From Evernia prunastri (lineage: Eukaryota; Ascomycota; Lecanoromycetes; Lecanorales; Parmeliaceae), in contig NKYR01000051.1 in assembly GCA_003184365.1 (NCBI GenBank), positions 186,001 to 250,000 of the forward strand: 64,000 bases of DNA. Reading direction: 5' to 3'. The first letter of the stretch is position 1; each line of letters opens with the position of its first letter. Below are positions 1-11,285 of this stretch, in pieces. Under the pieces are notes generated by a model. It did not search any database and was not told the DNA's origin. It saw only the letters and a list, made by a program, of their open reading frames with translations. A program made the position numbers and the translations under genes.

Positions 1-1080
1 TCTTTATCGAACGTTCTCTTGCTGGAACTAGAGCTTGACGTGCTGGAAGACGGGATTCCAGAACGCAAGGGGGCCATCGATGCCTTGGTCGAGGTCGGAA
101 CTTTACTGCTAGGTGCCGAGGAAGATGGTGCAGCAGAGGCTTTTTCTGCCAGCGACAACTTGCGCGTATCGTCCGTCAGGTCATCGGTGAGGCTATCGGA
201 GGCCGACGATTCGAATGGCAGCGCTGAGAGTTGAGACAAGGGCTCCCTCTGCTGGGACAACCCGCGAAGGACTTGGAGAAGCCCTGGTCCCATGGAAGAC
301 TCGATGTGGATTGCAAGCACGCTTCCATCGTCCTTGCGGAAGAAGAGATTGTCTGTTACCATCAATGTTGTTGTTAGAAAAGGCTCCTTTGGTAAGGTTG
401 GGTAGGATCTTACTGTGTTCAACGTGTTCACCGTGATCAGAGCTCTCGGTGAGATGCTCAGAGCTCGCAACATTGTTGGACCCGGGAAGAGAGGAAGGAG
501 ATTCAGATGTTGGCGCTTGAGACCTCTCCATCTTGATCGTCGTATCGCTGAGAATACTTGCGTCTGGCAGGAAGGAATGATGGATGGTTGTTTGTTGATG
601 GTTAGGTGTTGATTTAGCCTCGAATATTCCAGAATGATCGGCGTCACCCGCGTCCGAGAGAAAGGAATACTGGTCCATCACGTGATGGTTGCCGCGTGTT
701 GACGCATTGGAGTCACTCTCGAAGCTTCCAGACTCATCATCCTCATCCACATCAGCAAGGCCGAGCTGGTCCGTCACCTCTTGATGGCCAGATGTTGCAG
801 TACTTGGGCTACTCTCTCATGGTACTCGGAATCGCTGGCATCTGAAAAGTAAGGCCGATCGATTTCTTCATCATAGTCAGCTCATGTAATGCTTCAGTTG
901 CTGCCAAAGGATTTCAGGGGAAGTACCTTCACTTGCGTCTTGCAAGGAAGAGAGATCTTGACTCGTCACCGTCCTTGAGTCATCGAGCTCCGTTACAGAG
1001 CTGTCAAGCTCACTGGCATCTGGCAAGAAGAAGCTTCCAGCTTCTTCGTCCTCTGGTCTTTGTGTAGTTCCGTTGTTCAT
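1..1080 (-). CDS. Ser/Asp/Glu-rich protein with repeated FLPDAS-like motif (partial, runs off left edge)
   Basis: I do not recognise a family. The proposed model has exons at about 1080-927, 779-414 and 352 to the edge. The intron at 413-353 is well supported: GTAAGA donor, TTCTAAC branch region, AACAG acceptor, 61 nt. The first intron (926-780) is less certain because it needs an AAG acceptor. The protein starts MNNGTTQ and is very acidic and Ser-rich. It carries imperfect copies of a motif of the form S-F-L-(P/S)-D-A-(S/G), for example SFFLPDASELDS, YSFLSDAGDAD and SFLPDASILSD. A Ser/Lys-rich, low-complexity part then leaves the window. The start is the ATG at 1080; an open frame upstream of it begins only with GTG. 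It is probably an intrinsically disordered protein. The existence of a coding gene is likely, while its exact exons are inferred. Confidence 0.5.
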
Positions 1081-3165
1081 AGTGACCACAGTGCTTTATT
1101 TCATTCCAAAGTTCAGAAGTAGTGATGACTCTTGGGTTGATGAAACAAAAGATGTTGTGAAGAATATATTTATTTTTTGATGTCAGAGTTAGCCCGTCGA
1201 CGTTTTGTGCATAGAATCATAGAGATCGACCGCTAACGTTATTAGGAATAGTACTGTTGATGTCAGAATTGCGTGTCAAAGGAAGGAGCTGTGAAACAAA
1301 TATCTTAACCTTGACTGCGGAAGGGCATCTATACCCCAAACCCGGCTCTCTTCTTCTTTTATTGAAGTGATTTTTATATGATATAAGGCCATGTCGTCTT
1401 ATTCATGAGATTGTAGCAAGAATCATGCATGGAGAAAGAATTTGAAGCCTCCGGATCCGACCGACAATTGGACACCATCTTCCATCGCTTTTGCCCAGTT
1501 TTCGATGGCTACCGGCCAGTGAGAGTTGAAGCTTTCTTTCTAAGATCAATTCTTTCTCATTTAGAAGATCGATTTCTTTGGGCAGAACTCAAAACTTATA
1601 ACAAGTACTACTTTATTCGGGCATCGCATCTTCGCCAAAACCAAATGGAGTCAAATAGAGTCCCTCTTTTCCCTCTTCTTCGCGCATACCTTTGATGATA
1701 TGATCCAAGACAGATTTGCTCTTGCTGTCGAACATCAAGAGACGCAAACCTCATAAACCCATCTTTGATACATTGTCACGAGGTCTCATGTTGAAAGCAA
1801 GCTTCAAACCTTCAAGAACGTCTAGCTTTACCTGCGAGCTTTATGTTTGGGCGGACTGAGCTGGCCGCAGTCTGGATTACATTAAAGCAGTGGATCTTGA
1901 TACTTGTAGAGTGCGTCCCTCGTGGACAGGATCCTCGCTTCCCTCGGGGACGCCACCCTACTGTAATTTCTCGCTCCCACAAGAAGTTGATATGATGAAT
2001 AAGAGATCAGAGTACAACTCAGGGGACGTCAATGTATGAAAGGCGAGTGTACCAGTATCACGAGCCTAGAAGAAGGATTTGTTGGGATGAATTAAGACAT
2101 CTCTCGACTTTCCCCAGCAAGATGTCTGGATTTTATGCAGAATTCTGACTCTTTGTGCCGGTATTTTGCTACATCTTCTCTCCATGAGCCAAAGCTTACC
2201 GCATCCGTCTGAAGCTCGCTTTGTTTAGCGCCAACCTCACATCTTGCTGTAGTCTTGCTATCTCTTTACTCATTAGGCGAAAGACGTTGTAGCAACTTAC
2301 CTACTTTGATTCACTCACCCAGTGCTGTCATCTGCTCCCTTTTTGCTCCTGCTGGCACGTTGGATCATGACTGACTCTGCTTCAATAGATGTCACAGCAT
2401 GCCGACCCGCGGCATTTTGAGCAACTTCCATAATTGACCACCCGTAAAGTGGTATTTCAGCTATTGCTTCTGCGCATTTCAGCTGCATCACCAAATTTGA
2501 ACAGGATCGAAGCTAAGCTCAGAAGGTTTTTGAGATAGAACATTCAAGCATCCTACACATCACATACCATACTTTTAGAATGAGGTGAACCATTGACAAT
2601 CTCAACACAAGAAAGCCTGCACTCGGAAATCTGGCAGGGATGAGGTATCAGAGAATAGACCAAGAGACATGGGTAAGCAATGAAAGGTACTGAATTCCGT
2701 TTGGGTATTCCTACGCCGGTTCCGGGCTTCATGACCAAATATATGATCCTTATTTTCTTGATCTTATTTTCTTTCCAAAGTAGTACTACTAACCACCCTG
2801 AGCCTATCGCAAAGAGTGATCCTAGCGCTTGGCACAAGCTGCATTGCGGTGTCCGACTAAGTATTGATGTTATCCAAGCCATCAGATTCCCTTTTCCGCC
2901 CGCCAATTACTTTTCACAACTTCATTTCCCCTCCAACTCCATGCTGCTACAAGCTTGAAATTTTCAACCACTGAGACGCGTATAAGCCTTTTCAAGCCTC
3001 TATTTGCTTTTCAACACGGTGATGACAGGGTTTACCATATGCACAAATACTTACTTAGCTATTCTCGGAAACAAGAAATCCGAACGATAATGTGAGTAGA
3101 GTAATGAATCCCTATGGTTTCAGGTGAATCAGCGTTAAAGATACAGAGGAAGGCAGCAAAGGATG
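1081..3165. other. Intergenic, no convincing gene
   Basis: The longest open frames here are an 88-codon frame at 1429-1695 (+) and two overlapping frames on opposite strands at 2553-2958. None shows a recognisable domain or plausible splice extension. I see no repeat or RNA gene. Confidence 0.5.
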
Positions 3166-4103
3166 TCAGGTCATCAATGTGCATAATATACATACATTTG
3201 CAACCATTGACCGAGTCCCCTCAGCGGCGCTCTTCTGAGAAGATGCAACCGAGTGACTCGTGGTTGTAGTCTGACCCGTGTTTGAAGACCGACCCGTGGT
3301 TAATGTCGGAGCAGACGTTGTTGTAGACGATGTGGGTGTCGTCGCAGCTGCTCCAATCGTTTGGGACGGTATATTCGTCGCACCAGCTTTCACGTTTGCT
3401 TGAGACGATGATGACGTGCTACCAAGAATTCCAGTTGTTGGGAACGACGAGGGTGTCGCACCGGCTTTCACACTTATGAGAGATGACGCGGCAACGCTGA
3501 TATTAGTGAGCGGTAGGAGGCCGGATATGAAGGAGGCTACGCTCGAGGGGAACGGTGAGTCCGATACATAGGTTGAAGTTGGATTGCCATTTCCGTCGTC
3601 ACCGTAAACGAAACAAGCCTTTGCGGGCGTTGCTTGTGCGGGTGTGGTCCCTTCCTTTGAAGTGCAACTGGTCAACATCCAAATCGCACAGAAACTCCAA
3701 TTAAGCATGTAAGAAAAAGGCAGACGGGTTTGGCCATTGTGATGCGCACGAAAGGAAGAGAAAACGGGAGGCTTACAACACCGCAATAGTCAAGCACATT
3801 TCCTGCAGCGAGCTGAATAAAAGGACAAGAGTCGGGACCAGCACCATTTACGCCCGCGGCGTCACAGCATTGCAGACATATCTCAGCGGTACAGAGACAG
3901 CCGCTTTGGCAGAGGCATTCCACGTAGGCATTGATGTTGGCGTCTACGTTGTAAGTCGTGCCGGGAACGCATTGATGATCACACGCTTGAGCTGCGGTAC
4001 AAGCGTTTGCGCATGTCTGGTTCTGCGTCAGTCCTTGCGCCGAAGTGGAGGCTGAGAGAATGGAGAACAAGAGGAGGAGTATGGAGGTGTTGGTGGAATG
4101 CAT
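3166..4103 (-). CDS. Cys-rich secreted protein with Ser/Thr-rich C-terminal half
   Basis: Exon 1 starts at the ATG at 4103. It encodes a clear signal peptide (MHSTNTSILLLLFSILSAST) followed by a domain dense in cysteine, about 13 Cys in some 85 residues, including CLCQSGCLC and LQCC. The frame then reaches a GTAAGC donor near 3775. A downstream exon in another frame runs to the stop at 3166 and is rich in Ser/Thr with two VKAGAT copies, as in wall-linked proteins. The join is ambiguous. An AAG acceptor near 3655 keeps the phase with the GTAAGC donor, whereas the nearby CAG does not. The C-terminus is only weakly hydrophobic, so a GPI anchor is possible but unproven. No CFEM spacing could be confirmed. 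The protein is probably cell-surface or effector-like. Confidence 0.6.
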
Positions 4104-5444
4104 GACTGAAAGTACAAGGAGTATTTAGATAGAAGACAAGGTCAGGTATAAGTGATATAAGCACTAAAAGGAATCGATATTCATTATGTACTTCACAGCA
4201 GCTAAACATAGATATGGGGAGATGGGGAGATGCAATTACGGCGCGTTTGGCCCCCATCAAACTGCAGCCACTCGGTTACTAAAACACCTCATCTTACTAT
4301 TCTGCCTACCACAGTACCTTGAGCAGCTGGAATTCAGTAAGGCGTAGTTCTATTCTCCCAAAATGAGGCGTCTAAAAAGATCCTGCTTATTCTTGTGCAA
4401 TCGATATTATAAATACCCTGGACTCGATAAGAAATCCCGCGTTATCCTGGTGCTCGGACAGAAGCCTCTGTAACATATTTTCAAAATACCGGGCAAACTT
4501 ACGCAGAGTCGAAGGGCAAAAGGAATCGGATTCAACCACATGAGCGCAATCGATACTAGGATCTTTTGTGGTGGAGGGAAGCTGGCGGACGGCATGCCGT
4601 TGCAACAGAAGTGTCTACTCTCCACTGAATCGGTCCATCTTAGGCTAATCCTGCCATTATACAACAAGGGCTGATTGTCAATTACGTCGAATCATCCTGG
4701 CCTCGACGTTTTACGCAAGAGACACCTCATCACATGGCCTAGGTATAATGATGATAGAATTCTGGATGTCGCGATAGTCCCTCGACCTTTAGACGAGATA
4801 TTTTATTCGTAGAGACCCAAGACTAACAAGGATGGTACTTCTGGACGCCCTTAATCAAGCACCTATTCGCAGGAGAACATATCCAAGAAGTGGTTGTCAG
4901 AGCACAAACAGCTTTTCTGACGTCTCTGCATCTACATGATTAGCGTAGAGCTGAGCTTGGTACATAGGAGCTCATGTCTCATTTTCGTGCAACTTGCTCA
5001 ACGAGGAAGGTAATGAGCGCAACGATTTTATTGCCAGAATCCAGAGCAAAGTGCACATTCGTCTTATATGGGGACAAAAAGTCTTTGTTTTTAAATTAGA
5101 GGCCATAGCAGTCCGCATGTTTCATAGACGGACTGTGGTGGAACGGTCAATGTCTTAGGAAGTACTTTACTCCATGAACATTGAGCCTTGGCGTTGCGCA
5201 AGAACCTTCCTATCTGAGACTAGCGTCATTCGAGCACGGGTGATCTTTTTCTGCACAGGTCCAACGAACAAGCCAATTCCCTATGGACTGTGACTCTCAA
5301 CAGTGACTGAGCCCCGAGTCTTCCATCGCTCTGCATGTCTACCATGCAACTGCCATTACAGCGACTTATAAATCGCCGATCTGGACCCTCGAACTGGGAA
5401 CAGCTCGGCGACTTTGACCCAAGATTTCGAATCCTCTGCGGATC
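4104..5444. other. Intergenic, nothing recognised
   Basis: There are only short overlapping frames on the minus strand (4387-4667, 5226-5597) without domain-like sequence. The first few hundred bases are presumably the promoter of the secreted protein to the left. Confidence 0.45.
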
Positions 5445-6168
5445 ATGAGCAGTTGTATGTCCACAGCTCCACAGGAGCCCGATACCACACTCCAGCCGCT
5501 TGCGCCCTTCGAAGGCCCTCCACGCCCATCCGTGGCCCCCCTCGCTGGTAATACGCTCCCAATAGCCACGAACCTCGCTGTCTGCAACAACCCTCAAGCC
5601 TTACCTTCCTCCTCGCCTTTGAAAGCCACCAATTTGCCAGCAGGGGACTTGAACACAGTAAGAGAAAGACACGTGCGCATGAAGGTACGGAGAGCACAAG
5701 GATGCTGGATGAGGCGGACTAAAGGTCGGGATGCATAAGCCATTGGGCGGAACAATGGGGCTTGTGGCTTGCATCAGCTATGACTGCTGTCTTTGCTGCT
5801 TACTTCAATCATTGGAGCTGTCGATGTCTGGTTCCGGGTGCACATTGAAATTTGGGAGACTCGACAAGCGCGGCAAACCCCAAAGCTGCCCGGACAGACG
5901 TGTTGAGGGAAATCGACAGCGTATCGAGGGCTCCTCAGAGCCATGCTCGAACAACGAGAGAGAGAGATCTAGGAGGACATTCAAAGGTTCTAGTGAGGTG
6001 GAGATAGGTGGCGCAATCCAGGCAAACACAACTGAAATGCTGCCCATAATAGGAGGGATTCTTTGGAATGGCTTTCAGAGAAACGCCATCTACGTATACA
6101 AGATTGTCCCGGATCAACATCGCATCCGATCCCAGTGCGCCCTTTGACAGAAATTTTCATGAAGGTAA
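5445..6168 (+). CDS. Possible multi-exon gene, unrecognised (weak)
   Basis: Three stretches look coding. An ATG-led, Pro/Ala-rich exon starts at 5445 (MSSCMSTAPQEPDTTL) and ends at a GTAAGA donor near 5659. A short hydrophobic segment around 5750-5815 reads LWLASAMTAVFAAYFNHW, like a membrane helix. A segment starting at 6068 (MAFRETPSTYTRL) ends at a GTAACT donor near 6168. I could not join them into one phase-consistent model, and no family is recognised. It could be a real membrane protein gene, a decayed gene or chance. Confidence 0.25.
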
Positions 6169-7920
6169 CTGTTCATTCTCTCCCGGTCCGTCTTCTGATG
6201 ACTCTGCCGTCAAGTGCCTTGGTCTTTTTGTCGCAATTGTACTTCATACCGCTTTGGATATAGGTAAGAGCGTCTGGGCGAGCCATGGAGGTATGACCGA
6301 CTTCATTCTCGGAAGCTTTTTTCTTTCCAAATCTCAACCAGTCGGTTCGGAACCTATATGCGCACGGACACGAGAATTCGTCGTTACAAGTTGGACTGGG
6401 AAAATATGCCGAGACATGTTGTAGACATGACGGGAGGTGCAGTATCTCCATTCTGTGCTCGAGCACCTGGCTAATACATGGATCTTCATGGATAGAAGTA
6501 AAGCCAGGTACAATCTAAGCCTAGCTTCGGGACATTAACACGGGTCTAGCAATCCAACAACTCTGAAATGGCTGCGCTAGAAAAAGCTTTCCGTGCTAAC
6601 CCTTCCCCGCAATGCGTCTAAAACGTCCAAAACGTCCAAAACAGCTGTCCAAGAGTTGAGCTTGCATCCCGCTTTTGACGCCATCTCCTCAGCTTTGACA
6701 TCTCGAATTCGCAGATTCGAGTCAACAAACCCAGAGATCGATCGCTCGGCTACAACTCATCTGTATTTGCACCTATTCACCCAATTTTTGGCTTGAAATT
6801 GCCCTTCTCGATCTCTCCCATGTCATCTTCTGCTCTTCATCTTCCGATCTCGACCCTTTGCATGAGTAGATCTGACCCTTGCTTTCACCGTGCGACATTA
6901 GTGTCACACCAATTCTTGTTACGAACATATTCGCAAGCTCTGCCGGTCCGGCTCATCAAATCCACTAGCAATTCGCTGCCTTCTGAAAGCTTTGTTGGGA
7001 GAAAAGTATATGATTTGGCTACTCGCATCAGCTATGCCTAAATGATCTTAGTATCTGTCTGCCAACCAAGATTTAGCTTCAGTTTTGGGTTTTATATATC
7101 CGATCCTTCGAGCCAAGAACGGGTGGCCCACTTGGACACGTCTGAGAGTCTTCAAGAAGGTAAAAAAAATGCCTTCGCTAGCAGCACGATTGATTGCGAT
7201 GTCTATTGTAGTCGGGTTACCAAGATGTGAAGTTGGTAACGGACTACCTACATGATTGGGTCGGGTCCCGAGGTGGGGTACTGGTGCCTGTGCGCACGTA
7301 GAGTCTCAAGAAGCAAGATACACATTCGACATGGAGCTGAGTGTTGAGTTTAAAGAAAGAGCTTGTCAAAATACGCGAGTTGGAGATAAAGCTGGACTGC
7401 CAGAACTAATCGATATCATGGCAACCGGGATAGGAGCATTCCTACTCAGACCATGTGGTGACTGCCGCTCATATGATGAAAAGGTTCTGCAAGGGGTTTG
7501 AAGACGATTTTGAGGACTAGGAGATTTTATTCAGATCAATGCTGACTTCCCATTTGTGCGATAGCTTTATTTGATGCGACGAGCTTGATGTTGTTGCAGG
7601 GGTTATCCGTTACTTAATAACAAGACTAACGTTGCTGCAGGGGCTGCTCTTGGCTTACTGAGAATTTCTACATCTTCATGTGCATTTTGAAGACTTCAAA
7701 ACGCACATGACGCTGCAGCTAAGAAGATAGTACGAGGTGTAATAGTTACCTCGTTGCGTTACTAAAGAACGAAAGGCTAACCGAATGTAGACAAATTCTG
7801 GCTTTTCATTTCTTTGCAAACCTATTTAGTTCCAACGTTCAGCATTGAGGGCACTTGGAAGTTCAAACATTTCGAAGACCAATTTTAGTACCGTCTCTGA
7901 CCGTTCGGCTTCTTGTCCCC
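6169..7920. other. Intergenic upstream of the D-amino-acid oxidase gene
   Basis: There are short frames only. A small direct repeat of AAAACGTCC-like units lies at about 6617-6645. A helical-looking 67-codon frame at 6593-6796 without ATG could be a relic. The last few hundred bases should contain the oxidase promoter, but no motif stands out. Confidence 0.45.
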
Positions 7921-9288
7921 ATGTCTTCAATCCTAGATCAGTCCCTCACTCTAGGTGAGAACCTCTCGCTAGACCCTCTACCGCAACAAGCGCCTACTGC
8001 AACAGCCCCGACTATTCTGATCATAGGGGGAGGCGTCACTGGTCTCATCACCGCCTGGGTCCTCCTCGATCGAGGTTATCATGTCACAGTCCTTGCCTCA
8101 CGTTGGGCTTCCTTTACTGACGAGCAACGGCTTACATCGCAAATTGCCGGCGCACTATGGGAATACCCACCAGCTGTCTGCGGTCAGCACACTGACGCAA
8201 TCTCCCTGAGTAACTCCAAGCGCTGGTGTATGGTGGCTTACAAAATATGGGATGAGATTGCCTCGGACCCTAATCGTGCGGCTATCTCCGGCGTACAAAT
8301 GAAGAGCTCAAACTTCTTCTTCCCATGTCCGCTGGAGGAAGATTCCAAGCAGCTTCTGAAAATGCGTGAGATCGAAAACAGTGACATTCGTGGCTTCAAT
8401 CGTGCCCCTAGTCTGATCCAGAAGCAAGGCATTGATCCCAAGTATGGAGCCGTGGATGCTTATGAGCATCTAGCTCCTATCATCGACACCGACCGTTCGA
8501 TGGAGTGGCTCATGGTGCTGGTCCAGAGCAAAGGCGCCAAGTTCATCACCGAAACTATCCACAGTGACCTTTACGATCAGGAAGACGAACTTCGAGAGCG
8601 CTTCGGGGCCGACGTCATCGTCAACGCTACCGGCCTTGCTGGCCAGGAATTGGCAGGCGACAAAACCTGTTTCCCACTCCGAGGCGCTCTCATCCGCATC
8701 ATCAACGACGGCACGGATTTCCCAAAGGTCGAGAGCTCGCTCGCCATCACCGCCGACGCCGCCCACGACAACGAAATCGTCTTCATCGTCCCGCGAAACG
8801 ACAACATCCTCCTCCTCGGCGGCATCGCCCAGCCCTACGAGTGGAACCTCGACCTCACCCTCGACTCCCCCGAGATCCAACGCATGCGCGCCCGCTGCGA
8901 GGCCTTCCTCCCGGGCCTCGAGTTCGCCCGCACGGACCCGGACTACCCGCTCGCGCAGGGCCTCCGCCCGGCCCGCGAGCGCAACGTCCGCGTCGAGCGC
9001 GAACTCCGCCGGCGCAAGGTCCTGCTCCACGGCCGCGAGCGCGCGGAACCGAGCCGCATCGTGCATTCCTACGGGCAGGGCGGGGCCGGCTGGAGTCTGA
9101 GCTTCGGCTGCGCGGCCGACGTGGCGGGCCTGGTGGCGGATGCGCTGCATAATCTGCCCGCGAGGGCCATGGCCGTCAGTGAAAGGTTGGATGTCGATGA
9201 TGTGCATGTGCAGGCGCAGTTGAACCAGAGTTGGTTGAGGGATGGCGTTGGCGGGAGGGGGGCGTTGGAGGTTAGGGCTAAGTTGTGA
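7921..9288 (+). CDS. D-amino-acid oxidase-like FAD-dependent oxidoreductase (DAO family)
   Basis: The single exon encodes 455 residues. I chose the ATG at 7921 because the frame upstream opens only with TTG. After a non-conserved lead of about 40 residues comes the FAD dinucleotide-binding motif ILIIGGGVTGL. Next come the SQIAGALW segment and a FPLRGALIRI segment, then GLRPAR, whose Arg matches the carboxylate-binding position of DAO enzymes. The C-terminal family signature reads YGQGGAGWSLSFG. DAO enzymes oxidatively deaminate D-amino acids, or D-aspartate in the DDO branch, to 2-oxo acids, releasing ammonia and hydrogen peroxide. The protein ends in AKL, a peroxisomal targeting signal type 1 variant, which fits peroxisomal location. 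It is longer than the usual 340-370 residues because of both termini. The 3' half (about 8700-9150) is strikingly GC-rich compared with the 5' half. Confidence 0.9.
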   Translation: MSSILDQSLTLGENLSLDPLPQQAPTATAPTILIIGGGVTGLITAWVLLDRGYHVTVLASRWASFTDEQRLTSQIAGALWEYPPAVCGQHTDAISLSNSKRWCMVAYKIWDEIASDPNRAAISGVQMKSSNFFFPCPLEEDSKQLLKMREIENSDIRGFNRAPSLIQKQGIDPKYGAVDAYEHLAPIIDTDRSMEWLMVLVQSKGAKFITETIHSDLYDQEDELRERFGADVIVNATGLAGQELAGDKTCFPLRGALIRIINDGTDFPKVESSLAITADAAHDNEIVFIVPRNDNILLLGGIAQPYEWNLDLTLDSPEIQRMRARCEAFLPGLEFARTDPDYPLAQGLRPARERNVRVERELRRRKVLLHGRERAEPSRIVHSYGQGGAGWSLSFGCAADVAGLVADALHNLPARAMAVSERLDVDDVHVQAQLNQSWLRDGVGGRGALEVRAKL

Positions 9289-9561
9289 GGATGGAGTGGG
9301 AGGTGCTGATTCGTTCGTGATGATGACTTTCGCTCTGTGGTGGGCACATGGGGGCTAGGTATTCAGGCTATAAAAAAAGCTTTTCGTTGGTCGCATGGAA
9401 CGCTCGTCTCGCGAATCTGTTGGGTCTCCTGATGCAAGCTACGAATGGAGTGTGAGTCTTCAGATGCTCTCGGTGCCCACCTGTCAGGCATCCCGCTCAC
9501 GTCTTTTCGAAAAATGGTGCTTCTGGAAAACTTCAATTCAAGACGCTCCTCATCCACACTT

Positions 9562-9579
9562 CCCCCCCCCCCCCCCCCC
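9562..9579. repeat. Homopolymer run of 18 C
   Basis: An uninterrupted C tract lies between the oxidase gene and the Lys/Glu-rich gene. Such tracts are prone to length error in sequencing and to slippage. Confidence 0.95.
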
Positions 9580-10721
9580 TTCTTACCGTCTCAAGTGCCA
9601 AACCCACCACATCCACCTCCATCTCAACCTCAACCCCTCAACCAAACCTGCATTTGAGATCCTCACTCACTCACTCAACTCCCTCACCTCTCTCCTCTCC
9701 CACCGCATCCTCCGTCCATTCACATCTTCTCCATCCTAGCCTCTATCCCCTTCCTCCCTCCCTCCCCCTTTCCTCCCTGCGCTCGCGTCTGCCCCTTTCC
9801 CCCGACCTCTGCACCACCGTTACTACCCCTACCACTATCGCTCCCAACACTCCCACCACCGCCATCATCCACCTTCCTCACCTCCACCCCAGCCGCCCCC
9901 CTTCTCATCCTCATTGGCATCCGTCCATAATAGTCAAACAGCACCCTTGTTGGCACTTCGTGCCCTTCCGCCGCCCTGTTCTGACGTTCGCCGCTGGCGT
10001 TCTCATTCTCCTTTTCCTTGCCCTCCTTTTCCTTATCCTGCTTCTCCTTGCCCTCCTTTTCCTTGCCCTCCTTTTCCTTCTCGGCTTTCCCTTTCCCATC
10101 CTGCTTTGCCTGTTCCCGCTCTTTCCGTTCCCGCTCGAGTACGGCCCGCGCGAAGTGCTGGGCTTCCGCTTCCACGCTTTCGATACACGAAACGGGACGG
10201 GCTAGGTGGCGGGCTGGTTTGGGCTTATTTTAGTTCTGCTTTTGGTTCCGGTACAGGTACTGGTTCGTTCCCGCGGTCTTCGTCTTCGGCTTCTCGTTTT
10301 CTTTCTCGTTCTGCGCAGTGGGCAATTCGTCGGCGTCGTCACCGCCATCGCCAGCGTCTTCGCCCAGCTCCACCTTAATAAGCTTTTCCAGAAACGCCCT
10401 CACCCACTCCACAATTCTTTCTTCCTCCTATTCTCCCTTTCCCCCTTCTCCTCCCTCTTCTACCCGCTCGCTCCACCCCTCCATAAGCGCCTCCAGGCCC
10501 TCGACAGAGGCTACCTCGGCGATCATGAGGCCGGCTAGGATGCCACTTTTGTCGTCATCTGTGGCGCTGCGGATGGTGTAGCGGTCTTGGCGGGTGTGTC
10601 TCCAGATAAGAAGGTTGTGGTTGCGGTTTTGGATCTGTTTCTGGATTTGGGGTTGGAGGCCGGTAGTGCGTGGGATGGATGTGGGAGTGTAAAGAATGGC
10701 GGCTGTAGGGGAGGGGGAGGG

Positions 10722-10747
10722 GGAGGAGGAGGAGGAGGAGGAGGAGG
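10722..10747. repeat. GGA trinucleotide microsatellite
   Basis: A GGA array inside the 5' part of the Lys/Glu-rich gene gives a Ser or Leu run on the minus strand depending on frame. Length changes would keep the reading frame. Confidence 0.9.
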
Positions 10748-10920
10748 GAGAAGTTGAGAGTGGTGAGGGGGTTAAGTGAGGGGTGGGGCTTAGAAGGGAT
10801 CGAAAGAGCGATGTAGAGGAGAGGGAGGCGAGATGGGGGTGAGGTGGACATTCTGAAGATGTGTTGAGTCCTTGTATAGTGTGGTGTGGTGGGTTGGATG
10901 CGGTGCGGTGTGAGCTGAGA

Positions 10921-10953
10921 TGAGGTGAGGTGAGGTGAGGTGAGGTGAGGTGA
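10921..10953. repeat. TGAGG pentanucleotide tandem array, about 6.6 copies
   Basis: Perfect TGAGG repeats run into TGAAATGG. They lie at the 5' end of the Lys/Glu-rich gene, where they are either leader sequence or a Leu-Thr-Ser-Pro-His repeat. Confidence 0.95.
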
Positions 10954-11285
10954 AATGGATTGGGGTGTTGCATGCATTGAGTACGTTTGTCTTCCGGAAA
11001 GATCGAGTTGCCTGTAAAAGGGACAGTGATTCCCCTAGGGTTGATGAGTGAATGACTGTGCAACAGCATTTCTGATATTTATATGTGTTGGGAAGTAGAT
11101 GGGACGTGGAAAGAAAGAGAGCGTGAGCACAACTCCGGGACTAGTGTGCACTTGTAGGATTAACAGAGTATATAGGCGTGGAACTGCAGCAGCCACATCA
11201 TTGCGAGGTATTCAGCGAAGTTCTTTCGTGAGTATCGGTTCTCAATTCTCTGGGTTTTCCCCTAGCTCGGGACAGGATTCGGTCA

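Larger units (their letters stand above)
9720..10973 (-). pseudogene. Lys/Glu-rich gene, unrecognised, with an in-frame TAG
   Basis: Reading leftward, a frame contains HNLLIWRHTRQDRYTIRSAT and DDDKSGILAGLMIAEVASVE, with strongly coding character. It meets TAG at 10428-10430 and continues in the same frame with EEERIVEWVRAFLEKLIKVE. A later exon (about 10190-9720) encodes a Lys/Glu repeat region (KEKEGKEKEGKEK) and RVLFDYYGRMPMRMRR. The only GT..AG pair that would remove the TAG is 36 nt long and lacks a branch site. The locus is therefore either a recent pseudogene, a readthrough gene or a base error. The start is uncertain: ATG at 10973 in this frame, or ATG at 10851 in another frame with a hydrophobic leader. 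The product is unknown, and the last intron junction is not resolved. Confidence 0.5.

Noticed and set aside
777..930. Apparent frameshifts in the left-edge acidic gene
   Set aside because: Introns with acceptable borders (926-780 and 413-353) restore one continuous phase, so frame breaks need not be assumed.
8470..9207. 245-codon minus-strand open frame opposite the oxidase gene
   Set aside because: It is a shadow caused by GC-rich codons of the oxidase; it shows no domain, and the plus strand has clear DAO motifs.
9654..10205. Leu/Pro/Ser-rich plus-strand frames opposite the Lys/Glu-rich gene
   Set aside because: They are the complement of Lys/Glu/Arg repeats; the minus strand carries the coding-like helices.
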